A stretch of 64,000 nt of DNA from Sedimentibacter hydroxybenzoicus DSM 7310 (GTDB lineage: Bacteria > Bacillota > Clostridia > Tissierellales > Sedimentibacteraceae), in NCBI RefSeq assembly GCF_013403245.1, contig NZ_JACBNQ010000002.1:310001-374000 (forward strand), given 5' to 3'. This document shows, piece after piece, positions 33,167-42,002 of this stretch; the stretch's first letter is position 1, and each line of letters opens with the position of its first letter. The notes beneath the pieces are model-generated. The model saw nothing but the letters and a program-made list of their open reading frames with translations, was not told the origin of the DNA and did not search any database. A program made the translations under genes and the position numbers.

Positions 33167-33544
33167 TTATTGCTCCTTATTATGTTTAGAAAATATTGCC
33201 GCTGCAATTATGTAAATAAATATTGCTGCTATATTTAATAGTAAAATATAAAAAATATTAAGTTCCTTTAAATAGCAAATAACTGCTACAGCTGTTAACG
33301 CAATCAGCATTGCTATATTTGCTGTTTTGGATTCTTTTAATTTAAAAATTTTTGTTGATAAATCCCCCACACTTCTTAAATGCATAATAAAACTTAATAA
33401 AATTACAGGAAGTGAATAACCCATATTAGTTTTTATCAATGAACATCCTTGCGTGTATACAAATATGGCAGCTGCCAACAGAGCATAGCTCCACCAATTT
33501 TTTTGCTGCATTTCTCTCTGCTTTCTTTTTCGCATTTCGTACAT
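33167..33544 (-). CDS. small membrane protein
   Basis: 125 residues with a charged N-terminus (MYEMRKRKQREMQQ) and four hydrophobic segments (about 18-35, 40-55, 75-90, 95-118), ending FSKHNKEQ. GAGGTG lies four bases from the ATG. Its stop is two bases from the ABC exporter start, so it may assist that transporter. No family recognised. Confidence 0.7.
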   Translation of the reverse strand: MYEMRKRKQREMQQKNWWSYALLAAAIFVYTQGCSLIKTNMGYSLPVILLSFIMHLRSVGDLSTKIFKLKESKTANIAMLIALTAVAVICYLKELNIFYILLLNIAAIFIYIIAAAIFSKHNKEQ

Positions 33545-33630
33545 AGGGCACCTCGGATATACATATTATGTATTTATATTATCATTTTTCAATGTACTTT
33601 ACAACGTCAATTTTGGTCAATTTCCCTGTA

Positions 33631-33674
33631 TACCTTTAAGCAGTATTTAAAATTGTATTGAGCATGTAAAACTT
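33631..33674 (+). promoter_or_regulatory. shared upstream motif, copy at pucR-type gene
   Basis: 44 bases matching 45231-45274 at 37 positions, beginning ACCTTTAAGCA. A -35-like TTGAGC (33658-33663) lies inside it, followed by a 17-base spacer and the weaker TTTTAA (33681-33686). Confidence 0.6.
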
Positions 33675-33787
33675 AAAAACTTTTAAACATATGCATTGTT
33701 TTTCAAACACGAATTTGATATTATCTATAAATAAAAGTGGAATTTGAAAAGTAGGTGAGGGCAATATCAAATAATCAAGGAAAATTT

Positions 33788-35404
33788 TTGCAGGATCTTG
33801 TAAGCAATACTCTAAGTGTTGGAGAAGTATTAAATAATGTAAATTTTGAAAGATATCAACTTATTGCAGGAAAAGGTGGACTTAATAATCGCTGCAGGCA
33901 TATGATTATTTTAGAGACACCGGAAGGAATTGAGTGGCTTCAGGGAGGAGAATTTCTTTTGACGTCCGGATTTGCTTTTAAGGATAATCCTGAGGCTTGG
34001 AAAACTGTAATTGTCAGGGCACACAAGATGGGGATAGCCGCAATAGCTATAAAAGAAAAAAGATATTTATCAAAAATCCCTCAAGAAATGATAGAACAGG
34101 CCGACAAATATAATCTACCAATCATATTGCTACCTATTGACTCTATTTATACTGATAAAATTGCATCTTTTTATGAGGCGCTGTTTTATATCAAAAATGA
34201 GTATCTTGTACAGGCAAAAAACATGGATGAAAGACTGTTGAATCTTGTTTTCGATAAGAATAAAGCGGATGAAGTAATAGTAGGGATTTCCGGACTTACC
34301 AATGTTTCCATAGTTGTATACGATGAAGCATTTTTCGAAATATCAAGTTGTTTGGTTAATGAAACACATAAATTAGTTTTTGAAAGTGCTGAATATAAGG
34401 ATTTGCTTAATAAAAGAAAATTTGGTAAGTGTTATAGATTGGAGGTTGATGACAAGACCTATTTTGTTAAATATTTCCTAATGCCGTCGGATGGGGTTGC
34501 AAGTTATATGTGTGCAGCCGGCGATATGGAAATTAGTATTCTTCAGGAAAAAGCGCTGCAATACGGCAGCATGATATTTTCACTAAAAGAAAAAAAAGAA
34601 GAACGACAAAGTTTAAAAGAGATTAAGTTAAAGCGTTCAATTACGGAATTGATTCTAAACAATGCAAATCTTGGGGAAGATTTTTATAATAGTATTGAAT
34701 ATGATTATTCGTGGAATTCAAAGAAAGGTGCAATCGGTCTGGTAATTACTTCTGAGGACACAAGAAAATTTTCTGTTAATAAAGACGTACAAAAAATGAA
34801 GCAATATATTTACAGAATTATTAATAGAATATTTGAAAAAATTGAATATTTAATTACAGAAAGGCAAAACAGTATAATTGTTTTTTTTGCAATAGACAGT
34901 ATAGAAGATATGGATCGATTGTTAAAAACTATTAAGCTGTATTTAAAAAAGAACTACAATAAAAATATAAGAATAACATTTGGAATATCACGCATGTATG
35001 AGTCAATCAGAGATGTTCTTGAAATGTATAATGATTGTATGATAACAAGAATGTTTGATAAAAAGTATGAAATAACGTATTATGATTCACTTGATACTGT
35101 AAAACTTGTTTATCCTCTTAAAGATGATAAGCAATTTACGGAGTATTATAAAAAAACTATTGATGTGTTGTCAGATTATGATAAAAAGTATGGGCGAGAA
35201 CTAATTAAAACACTTAAATATTATTTTGATTATAATATGAATATGAAAGATACCGCAGACAGTCTATTTATTCATGTTGAAACACTTCGATACAGGTTAA
35301 ATAAAATTGAGCAGCTTACAGGGTACACTTTAGATACATCAGATGGATTGCTTGTCTTACAATTAACTATTAAGCTCCATTTTATAATAGGAGATAATGA
35401 ATAA
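33788..35404 (+). CDS. PucR family transcriptional regulator
   Basis: About 538 residues. An N-terminal PucR domain (LSVGEVLNNVNFERYQLIAG...ILETPEGIEWLQGGEFLLTSG) is followed by a GGDEF-like CdaR middle domain, with an HTH_30 at the C-terminus (NMKDTADSLFIHVETLRYRLNKIEQLTGY). Members control purine, allantoin, hydantoin, sugar-acid or amino-acid catabolism and usually sense the pathway substrate. The TTG at 33788 follows AAGGA; an upstream GTG at 33755 is the alternative. It heads the AOR/Liv island and probably regulates it. Confidence 0.87.
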   Translation: MQDLVSNTLSVGEVLNNVNFERYQLIAGKGGLNNRCRHMIILETPEGIEWLQGGEFLLTSGFAFKDNPEAWKTVIVRAHKMGIAAIAIKEKRYLSKIPQEMIEQADKYNLPIILLPIDSIYTDKIASFYEALFYIKNEYLVQAKNMDERLLNLVFDKNKADEVIVGISGLTNVSIVVYDEAFFEISSCLVNETHKLVFESAEYKDLLNKRKFGKCYRLEVDDKTYFVKYFLMPSDGVASYMCAAGDMEISILQEKALQYGSMIFSLKEKKEERQSLKEIKLKRSITELILNNANLGEDFYNSIEYDYSWNSKKGAIGLVITSEDTRKFSVNKDVQKMKQYIYRIINRIFEKIEYLITERQNSIIVFFAIDSIEDMDRLLKTIKLYLKKNYNKNIRITFGISRMYESIRDVLEMYNDCMITRMFDKKYEITYYDSLDTVKLVYPLKDDKQFTEYYKKTIDVLSDYDKKYGRELIKTLKYYFDYNMNMKDTADSLFIHVETLRYRLNKIEQLTGYTLDTSDGLLVLQLTIKLHFIIGDNE

Positions 35405-35419
35405 AAGCCGTTCGTTCGT

Positions 35420-35462
35420 GGCACCTTTAGCTATGTGATATCATAACTAATGGTGCCTTTTT
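35420..35462 (+). terminator. terminator between pucR-type gene and binding-protein gene
   Basis: GGCACC (35420-35425) with GGTGCC (35452-35457) and TTTTT. Its long loop holds TATGTGATATCATA (35432-35445), which could instead pair with TATGATATCACATA (35464-35477), its exact reverse complement. Confidence 0.65.
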
Positions 35463-35516
35463 CTATGATATCACATAAAAGTATTAACGAGCATTCCTTC
35501 CAAGATGTGATATAAT
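35432..35516 (+). promoter_or_regulatory. repeated ATGTGATATCA sites and alternative hairpin
   Basis: Three copies of a GTGATAT-type sequence: 35432-35445, inverted at 35464-35477, and ATGTGATATA at 35505-35514. The first two form a 14-base hairpin exclusive of the terminator. The third overlaps a TATAAT (35511-35516). Operator or attenuator roles are both possible. Confidence 0.5.
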
Positions 35517-35622
35517 ATTTCAAAATAAATAATAATTATAATTTTTAATTATCAATGATAAGGTTTTCAAATCGATATCCATATGGATGTCGATTAATAT
35601 AATTATTAAGAGGAGGAAAGAG

Positions 35623-36771
35623 ATGGGTAAAAGAATATTAGTATCATTATTTGTGTTTATTATGTTAACTACGATGATGTTTAGTGGATGTTCAAACAGC
35701 GGTAGTAATAGTAAAGAATCTGATGTAAAAGAGATTGAAATAGGAGTTTTCGGTCCTTTAACAGGTACTATGGCAATTGGAGGAACACGTCAGAAAGATG
35801 GTGTTCAATATGCAATTGACAAGATTAATGAAGCGGGCGGAGTTTTAGGTGCAAAACTTGTCCCAATTTTTGAAGATACTGAAGGTAATGCTCAAAATGC
35901 GGTTAATATTATGAATAAGTTTCTTCACAAAGATAAAGTAATTGCAACAATTGGTTCTAATAATAGCCCTGAGGTATTGGCAGTCCTCGATATGATTGCA
36001 GAAACGAAAACTCCTCATATAGTACCATCAGGTGTGGCGGGAGCAATTACACAATCAGGTAATGAATATGTATTTCGTATCACGGCTACAGATGTTGTGT
36101 ATTCAAAAGGTCTTGTTGACTTTGCAGTAAATGAACTAAATGCAAAGAAAATAGCCATAATTCATGATACAAATGACTATGGTCAAGGCGGAAAGGTAAT
36201 GGTAACTGATAATATTAAGGCAGCGGGATTGGAGCCTGTTGTTGTTGAGGGTTATACTACAGGAACTAAAGATTTTTCTCCATCGCTTCTGAAAGTAAAA
36301 TCGGCAGGTGCTGATGCTATAATTATTTGGGGCAATTATACAGAAGGTGCACAGCTTGTTAGACAGATAAAAGAGCTGTCCATTCCGGGTGAAGTACTTT
36401 TATCAACAGGTGTTACTATTGGTAATTTCTTTGAACTTGCCGGTGAAGCTGCAGATAATCTTTACGGAATATCTTCTGGTTTTAGTCCTGAAAGACCGGA
36501 TGATGTTGCTCAGAATTTTGTAAAAGAATACAATGATAAAATGGGTTATATTCCTGATATAAATGTTGTACTGGCTTATGATGCCATAAATGTTTTAGCT
36601 AAGGCTATAAATGATGCAGGAACAACAGACGGAGCTGCTGTACGTGATGCGCTAAGTAAAATTCAGGGTTTTGAGGCAATAAGCGGTCCCGTATCATTCA
36701 GAGAGAACGGTGAAGGCGGTACAAATTCTTTGGTATTCAGGATTGAAAAAGGTAAAATCATACTTTATTAA
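35623..36771 (+). CDS. Liv-type ABC transporter substrate-binding lipoprotein
   Basis: 382 residues. The ATG at 35623 follows AGGAGG. The signal peptide MGKRILVSLFVFIML is followed by a lipobox SGCSN (Cys about 23), anchoring it outside the membrane. The mature protein is a Peripla_BP_6 type I fold: EIGVFGPLTGTMAIGGTRQKDGVQYAIDKINEAGGVLG, TIGSNNSPEVLAVLDM, VFRITATDVVYSKGL. This family binds branched-chain amino acids, amides, urea or short organic acids. The ligand is not predictable. It is separated by about 100 kb-scale-independent neighbours only: ferredoxin and AOR genes lie between it and its permeases at 40.1 kb. Confidence 0.9.
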   Translation: MGKRILVSLFVFIMLTTMMFSGCSNSGSNSKESDVKEIEIGVFGPLTGTMAIGGTRQKDGVQYAIDKINEAGGVLGAKLVPIFEDTEGNAQNAVNIMNKFLHKDKVIATIGSNNSPEVLAVLDMIAETKTPHIVPSGVAGAITQSGNEYVFRITATDVVYSKGLVDFAVNELNAKKIAIIHDTNDYGQGGKVMVTDNIKAAGLEPVVVEGYTTGTKDFSPSLLKVKSAGADAIIIWGNYTEGAQLVRQIKELSIPGEVLLSTGVTIGNFFELAGEAADNLYGISSGFSPERPDDVAQNFVKEYNDKMGYIPDINVVLAYDAINVLAKAINDAGTTDGAAVRDALSKIQGFEAISGPVSFRENGEGGTNSLVFRIEKGKIILY

Positions 36772-36813
36772 AACTTAAATAATAACTATAAAATATCGGA
36801 CAAGGAGGATATA

Positions 36814-37224
36814 TTGATTACTAAATTAAAGGTAAATAAAAAAGCTCAATGTGTTGGATGTCGTCAATGTGAGCTTGCATGCAGCATTTTTCATGAGGGA
36901 GAATTTTCACCATGGCTATCCAGGGTTGTTATTCAACGTAATGAAATAATCAAATTATCCAAACCTTATATTTGTCAACAATGCAAAAATGCAAAATGTC
37001 AGAGCTCTTGCCCTAATAATGCAATTAATCCGGATAAGAATGGTATACTTGCGGTGAATTTAGAATTATGCGATGGTTGCGGTATATGTATCAAAGCGTG
37101 TCCGTTTCGTGCAATGGGTATGGACAACATAAAACAAAAGGCCTATAAATGTGATTTGTGTAATGGGGAAGTTAAATGTGTGAAGGCTTGTCCTGCAAAT
37201 GTTCTGATTGCAGAGGAGGTTTAG
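36814..37224 (+). CDS. four-cluster ferredoxin-like electron-transfer protein
   Basis: 136 residues from a TTG that follows AAGGAGG. Four Cys quartets are visible: CVGCRQCELAC (13-23), CQQCKNAKCQSSC, CDGCGICIKAC and CDLCNGEVKCVKAC. That gives up to four [4Fe-4S] clusters, as in HycB/DmsB-type subunits and AOR-linked electron carriers. It lies directly before the AOR-family gene, three bases apart, so it is the likely electron acceptor (or donor) of that enzyme. Confidence 0.93.
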   Translation: MITKLKVNKKAQCVGCRQCELACSIFHEGEFSPWLSRVVIQRNEIIKLSKPYICQQCKNAKCQSSCPNNAINPDKNGILAVNLELCDGCGICIKACPFRAMGMDNIKQKAYKCDLCNGEVKCVKACPANVLIAEEV

Positions 37225-37226
37225 TT

Positions 37227-39152
37227 ATGCGAAAAGTGAATGAATGTGTGGTTTTACATGTCAATTTGGAGGATAAAAGCCATTTTACAGAAGTGTTTAA
37301 CGAAGAAGACATGAAAAAATATCTAGGCGGTCGTGGTATTGCTTCCTTGATTTTATATCGCGATGTTCCTAAAAATACAGACCCGTATGGGCAGGATAAT
37401 ATACTCGTTTTTGCGCCGGGTACACTTGTAGGTACTAATGCTCCAACGGCCGGGCGTACTACAGTAATAGGGAAAAGTCCTGCAACAGGACTCTTTATGA
37501 AAGCAAATATGGGCGGACATTGGGGTGCTGAACTAAAATATACCGGTTATGACGCTTTGGTTATCCATGGCAACTCAAAAGAGTGGGTTAATTTGGTTAT
37601 AACAGACAACGAAATACTGTTCGAATCCGCAGATTGTTACCTTGGATTGGGTGTACAGGAAACTACAGAACAAATTGAGGAAAAATATAAAGATATGCCC
37701 GGTATTTCTGTGTGCTGCATCGGACAATCAGGAGAAAATTTAGTAAAATATGCAGGTATATTTAACTCTATGTACAATACTGCTGCAAGAGGCGGACTGG
37801 GTACTGTAATGGGTGCTAAAAAGATAAAGGCTATATCATGCTATGGCCGTACCGGTATCCGGCTTCATGATACAAAGAAATATCTTGAAGTTGTGGAGTA
37901 TGTTCAGCAAAAAATCAAAAATATTGGAAGATGCACATATTACAAGGAATATGGAACTGCCGGCGGAATGATTGGATTAAATGAGAGCGGAACATTGCCT
38001 GTTAGGAATTTTCAGGCAGGAAATATGGATAATGTTTATGACATAAGCGGACAAGCAATTATGGAGCAAGGTAATTTTTTGCGGTGGGAATCATGCTTTG
38101 GATGTACAATTTCCTGTAAGCGCTATTGTAAAACAACGACAAAGTATATCGGAACTGAATCCGGTGGTCCTGAATATGAAACAATCAGCGTTTTTGGAGC
38201 AGGCTGTGAGGTAGTTGATATGGATGCGTGCTTAAGGGCTAATTATCTAACCAACGTGTATGGCTTAGATTGTATTTCAACCGGGGCAGTAATTCAATGG
38301 GCAATGGAAACAGCAGAAAACGGGCTATTGCCAAACAAGTTTACGGATCCTGCTACCGGTATAGAATACAATCTCGAATTTGGTAATGCAGAAGCAATGT
38401 TGATTTTAATAGATATGATAGCATTTCGCAGAGGCATAGGAGATTTGCTTGCGGAAGGTGTAAAAATAGCTTCGGAACGTGTGGGCGGTGAATCCTGGAA
38501 GTGGGCGGTTGAATCAAAGGGACTCGAACAATCAAGAGTTGAAACTCGCAATTCCAAGGCTTATGCTCTCGCTTTTGCAACAAATCCGAGAGGACCTGAC
38601 CATCTTTATGGGCAGCCAATGGCTGAAGGCGGATTTTCACCGGAGATGAGAGCAATTATTAAACATATAACAGGGGATGAAAAGTATGCGGTACCAGGCT
38701 CCACGGAGATGAAGCCGGAGATAGTAGTATGGCATGAAGAATCATATGTAATGACTGATGCTCTTGGGTTTTGTTCCCGTGCAACATTGTCAACTTATGC
38801 AATACTCCCTGAGGATATGGCTATGTTATTTGAATCCGGTACGGGTATAAAAATGTCTGAGGATGATATATTCGAATCAGCTCGCAGGGTAATCAATTTA
38901 GAGCGCTCATTTAATATGCGTGAAGGTGTAAGGCGAGCAAGTGATACATTGCCATGGAGACTTATGAATGAGTCAATAAAAAATCCCAAGGGTGATAGGT
39001 CAATGAATTCTACTGAGGAGCTAAACAATATGCTCGATCAATATTATATAATCAGAGAATGGGATGAAACTGGACTTCCCCTTTTAGGAACCATAAAAAA
39101 ATATGGACTGGATACAATTATAAGAGAAGGAGATTATGATAATGGCAATTAA
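37227..39152 (+). CDS. aldehyde ferredoxin oxidoreductase (AOR) family tungsten/molybdenum enzyme
   Basis: A 641-residue AOR-family protein (start ATG 37227 after AGGAGG). The cofactor-binding block NMGGHWGAELKYTGYDA is at 94-110. The [4Fe-4S] ligands are C290, C293 and C297 (CFGCTISC) and C516 (LGFCSR). AARGGLGTVMG (186-196) and NPRGPDH (453-459) are further family motifs. The enzyme should hold a bis-pyranopterin tungsten or molybdenum and pass electrons to the adjacent four-cluster ferredoxin. It may oxidise an aldehyde or reduce a carboxylate. Family includes benzoyl-CoA reductase subunits and functionally unknown members, so the substrate is open. Confidence 0.93.
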   Translation: MRKVNECVVLHVNLEDKSHFTEVFNEEDMKKYLGGRGIASLILYRDVPKNTDPYGQDNILVFAPGTLVGTNAPTAGRTTVIGKSPATGLFMKANMGGHWGAELKYTGYDALVIHGNSKEWVNLVITDNEILFESADCYLGLGVQETTEQIEEKYKDMPGISVCCIGQSGENLVKYAGIFNSMYNTAARGGLGTVMGAKKIKAISCYGRTGIRLHDTKKYLEVVEYVQQKIKNIGRCTYYKEYGTAGGMIGLNESGTLPVRNFQAGNMDNVYDISGQAIMEQGNFLRWESCFGCTISCKRYCKTTTKYIGTESGGPEYETISVFGAGCEVVDMDACLRANYLTNVYGLDCISTGAVIQWAMETAENGLLPNKFTDPATGIEYNLEFGNAEAMLILIDMIAFRRGIGDLLAEGVKIASERVGGESWKWAVESKGLEQSRVETRNSKAYALAFATNPRGPDHLYGQPMAEGGFSPEMRAIIKHITGDEKYAVPGSTEMKPEIVVWHEESYVMTDALGFCSRATLSTYAILPEDMAMLFESGTGIKMSEDDIFESARRVINLERSFNMREGVRRASDTLPWRLMNESIKNPKGDRSMNSTEELNNMLDQYYIIREWDETGLPLLGTIKKYGLDTIIREGDYDNGN

Positions 39153-39801
39153 AATAGTTGGGATTTCAACAAGTCCAAGACATGCAAACTCAGAGATTAT
39201 GGTTAAAGCAGCTCTTGAAGCAGCAAAAGGAATAAATGCTGAGGTGATTACTGAATTTGTATCATTGGCAGGGAAAAATATAAAAGGTTGTACAAACTGC
39301 AGAGCTTGTATTAAGACAGGCTATTGCATTATAAAAGATGATTGGGAGGAATGCTTTAAGCCATTAAGGGATCCTGTTCCTAATGGAGTAATAATTGGAG
39401 CACCGGTTTATTTTTTTAACCTTAATTCCCAGACAAGAGCTTTTTTAGAACGTACAACTTCATTATTAAAAGGAAATTTCTTTTCGGAGGCAAAACAGTT
39501 TCCTCCTGATTGGACCAAGACTGCAGCTGCCGGTATGGCGGTAGGATTTGATAGAAACGGTGGACAGGAGCATGCTATTTCATCACTTGACCATTGGTTT
39601 TTAACAAATAACTTTGTAGTAGTAGGCGGCACTCATGTAGGTTATATCGGTGCACCCGGCTGGCTTATGGAGGAATCTAACAAGGATTCGGTGGAAAAGG
39701 ATGTTAAAGTAGGTATGAAATCGGCACAAATTATAGGAGAAAAAGTAGCAAGGACTGCTCTTATGCTTCAACTTGGAAATGAGGCGTTAAAGAATATGTA
39801 A
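39142..39801 (+). CDS. iron-sulfur flavoprotein / NADPH-dependent FMN reductase family
   Basis: About 219 residues of the flavodoxin-like fold. The phosphate loop GISTSPRHANSEIMVKAAL is at the N-terminus. GCTNCRACIKTGYCIIKDDW (about 49-68) places the Cys set found in iron-sulfur flavoproteins. APVYFFNLNSQTRAFLERT and AVGFDRNGGQEHA are also typical. The ATG at 39142 suits the AAGGAG nine bases upstream better than the ATG at 39136. It overlaps the AOR gene's end, so a redox relay AOR-ferredoxin-flavoprotein is plausible. Confidence 0.85.
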   Translation: MAIKIVGISTSPRHANSEIMVKAALEAAKGINAEVITEFVSLAGKNIKGCTNCRACIKTGYCIIKDDWEECFKPLRDPVPNGVIIGAPVYFFNLNSQTRAFLERTTSLLKGNFFSEAKQFPPDWTKTAAAGMAVGFDRNGGQEHAISSLDHWFLTNNFVVVGGTHVGYIGAPGWLMEESNKDSVEKDVKVGMKSAQIIGEKVARTALMLQLGNEALKNM

Positions 39802-39813
39802 GAGGTATTTGAC

Positions 39814-40086
39814 ATGGCAATTTATATTTCATTAAGCGTATATGGAGGTAAGTTTGCTCCTATTATAAACGAAAAAGTAAAAATTCCTGAACAAATTAGT
39901 GTTAAAGACCTTTTAAACATGCTTCAAAAAGAGAATAGAATGCCACAGAAGTTTGGAAAAGGAGAAGGATTTACAGAATTTCTTGTTTTATTAAACGGAT
40001 ACAATGTAATGATTTCTCCCGGACTTGAGACAGTTCTGAAGGATTCTGACCGCGTGGTTGTTCTTCCTGCTATGGCTGGTGGTTAA
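39814..40086 (+). CDS. MoaD/ThiS family sulfur-carrier protein
   Basis: A 90-residue ubiquitin-like protein ending in the required Gly-Gly (LPAMAGG). The DRVVVLP segment before the tail is the typical MoaD/ThiS beta strand. Its C-terminal glycine would be adenylated and thiocarboxylated to donate sulfur, here most simply to the tungsto/molybdopterin of the neighbouring AOR-family enzyme. AGAGG lies upstream. The presence of a dedicated MoaD in the cluster supports the pterin-enzyme reading. Confidence 0.88.
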   Translation: MAIYISLSVYGGKFAPIINEKVKIPEQISVKDLLNMLQKENRMPQKFGKGEGFTEFLVLLNGYNVMISPGLETVLKDSDRVVVLPAMAGG

Positions 40087-40140
40087 TCGGTAAATTATAG
40101 AACCGTTAACTACATAAAAATTAAATTTGAGGTGATAAAT

Positions 40141-41025
40141 TTGCAAATTGGTTTTTCTGATATATTACAAATTATTGTTGGCGGTCTTGCAATGGGGTGC
40201 GTTTATTCACTTGTTGCATTAGGCTACACTATAACCTATAATTCTCTTCGCGTAATCAATTTTGCGCAAGGTGATATGTTTATGCTGGGTGCAGTTTTTG
40301 GATTAACAATTTATTTAAATTTTGGAGGTTATTATTTTATATCTCTGATATTTGCAGGTTTAGGTGCAGCGTTAGTAGGAATGATTATTGAACGAATCAT
40401 ATTTCGAACACTCAGGAATAGTCCTCCTCTTAACCTGATAATAGCAACTATCGGAGTTTCTATTGTTATTCGTGCTTTAGCACAGATAATTTGGGGTTCA
40501 CAGGCTATGTCATTCCCTCCTGTATTTGGCAGCAGCCCTGTGAAAATCGGCCCCATTGTTATTATGCCTTCTTATCTTTGGATAATTGGTATAGCATTTG
40601 TATCAATTTTATTGCTAACGTTCTTCTTTAAAAAGACGCTGACCGGTAAGGCTATGCTGGCAACAGCACAACATCGGGATGCAGCATCAATTATGGGAAT
40701 CAATATTTTTAAATCGGATTCTTTAGCTGCATCCATAAGTGCGGGTCTCGGCGGCATAGGCGGAGTACTGGTAGGTCCTATTTTCTTCGTTGAAACTGAG
40801 ATGGGTGCCATTGCAGGTCTCAAGGGTTTTGCAGCTGCCGTGCTTGGAGGTTTCGGAAGTGTACCTGGTGCTATAGTTGGAGGGGTTATACTGGGACTCG
40901 CTGAAAATTTTTCTGCAAGTTTTATTTCTTCGGCCTATCGTGACGCTGTTGCATTCTTAATTCTCATTGGTGTACTTGTGTTTAAGCCAAATGGTATTCT
41001 TGGCAAGAAGATAATGAGGGTATAG
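40141..41025 (+). CDS. livH: Liv-type ABC permease LivH
   Basis: A 294-residue permease with about eight hydrophobic segments. TTG start at 40141, seven bases after GAGGTG (a GTG inside that site is rejected). Seen: MGCVYSLVALGYTITYNSLRVINFAQGDMFMLGA, QHRDAASIMGINIFKSDSLA and GLKGFAAAVLGGFGSVPGAIVGG. These are characteristic LivH segments for import of branched-chain amino acids, amides or similar small solutes. It pairs with LivM two bases downstream. Confidence 0.92.
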   Translation: MQIGFSDILQIIVGGLAMGCVYSLVALGYTITYNSLRVINFAQGDMFMLGAVFGLTIYLNFGGYYFISLIFAGLGAALVGMIIERIIFRTLRNSPPLNLIIATIGVSIVIRALAQIIWGSQAMSFPPVFGSSPVKIGPIVIMPSYLWIIGIAFVSILLLTFFFKKTLTGKAMLATAQHRDAASIMGINIFKSDSLAASISAGLGGIGGVLVGPIFFVETEMGAIAGLKGFAAAVLGGFGSVPGAIVGGVILGLAENFSASFISSAYRDAVAFLILIGVLVFKPNGILGKKIMRV

Positions 41026-41027
41026 TA

Positions 41028-42002
41028 ATGAAGAAAATAGCAGATTTACTAACATTAAAAAAACCTTCTATAATATGGATAATTATTCTTGTTACAATTC
41101 CGTTTGTTGTTAAAAGTGTATATTATCTGCATCTGATGAATTATGTATTGATCCTTATTATTTTGACTTTAGGATTAAATTTGCTGACCGGTTTTACAGG
41201 TCAGATATCCATAGGACATGCTGGTTTTTACGGAATCGGCGCATATGTATCTGCATATTTATCTGTAACAATGGGATTATCGTTTTGGATTGCATTTCCT
41301 ATTTCCGGTATTATAACTGCTTTTATAGGCTATTTAATTGGCAAGCCTATATTAAAATTGAAAGGTGCATATCTTTCAATTGCATCAATTGGAATTGGAG
41401 AAATTACCAGACTTGTGCTTATAAACTGGACAAAAGTTACTCATGGCGCAGAGGGCTTTAAGGGGATCCCTTCACCGGTATTTTTTGGAATTGCCATAGA
41501 TAATGACCTGAAATACTATTATTTATTGGTTCCTATAGTTATTATTATATATTTTTTAATAAATTCACTTATTGATTCAGAAGCGGGCAGAGCATTCAGA
41601 GCTATTCGCGATGAAGAAATTGCTGCTGAGTTCATGGGAATTAATGTTGCAAAAATGAAGTTAATGTCTTTTATTATTTCATCATTTTTAGCAGGCATTG
41701 CAGGCAGTCTTTTGGCTCACATGGATGGTTACCTTTCGCCGTTTAGTTTTAGCTTTACTCAATCAGTATCATTTCTTATGATGATTTTGGCAGGAGGACT
41801 TGGTTATAAATGGGGTCCGATAATAGGAGTTTTTCTATTAACATTTGCTAAGGAATGGTTTCGTTTTTTCAATGAGTACCAGCTTATTATATATGGCTTG
41901 ATGCTTGTTTTAATTATAATGTTTATGCCTAAAGGTATTTATGGTTCCTTTAAAGAAATTTTCCTTAAGCTTATGCGAAGGAGGAATGAAGATGCCAGAT
42001 AA
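41028..42002 (+). CDS. livM: Liv-type ABC permease LivM
   Basis: A 324-residue permease with about nine hydrophobic segments. Characteristic LivM stretches are GLNLLTGFTGQISIGHAGFYGIGAY (about 44-68), FRAIRDEEIAAEFMGINVAKMK (about 190-211) and ILAGGLGYKWGPIIGVFLLT (about 249-268). Its end overlaps the livG start by 11 bases. With LivH, LivG and LivF it completes the importer in this island. Confidence 0.92.
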   Translation: MKKIADLLTLKKPSIIWIIILVTIPFVVKSVYYLHLMNYVLILIILTLGLNLLTGFTGQISIGHAGFYGIGAYVSAYLSVTMGLSFWIAFPISGIITAFIGYLIGKPILKLKGAYLSIASIGIGEITRLVLINWTKVTHGAEGFKGIPSPVFFGIAIDNDLKYYYLLVPIVIIIYFLINSLIDSEAGRAFRAIRDEEIAAEFMGINVAKMKLMSFIISSFLAGIAGSLLAHMDGYLSPFSFSFTQSVSFLMMILAGGLGYKWGPIIGVFLLTFAKEWFRFFNEYQLIIYGLMLVLIIMFMPKGIYGSFKEIFLKLMRRRNEDAR

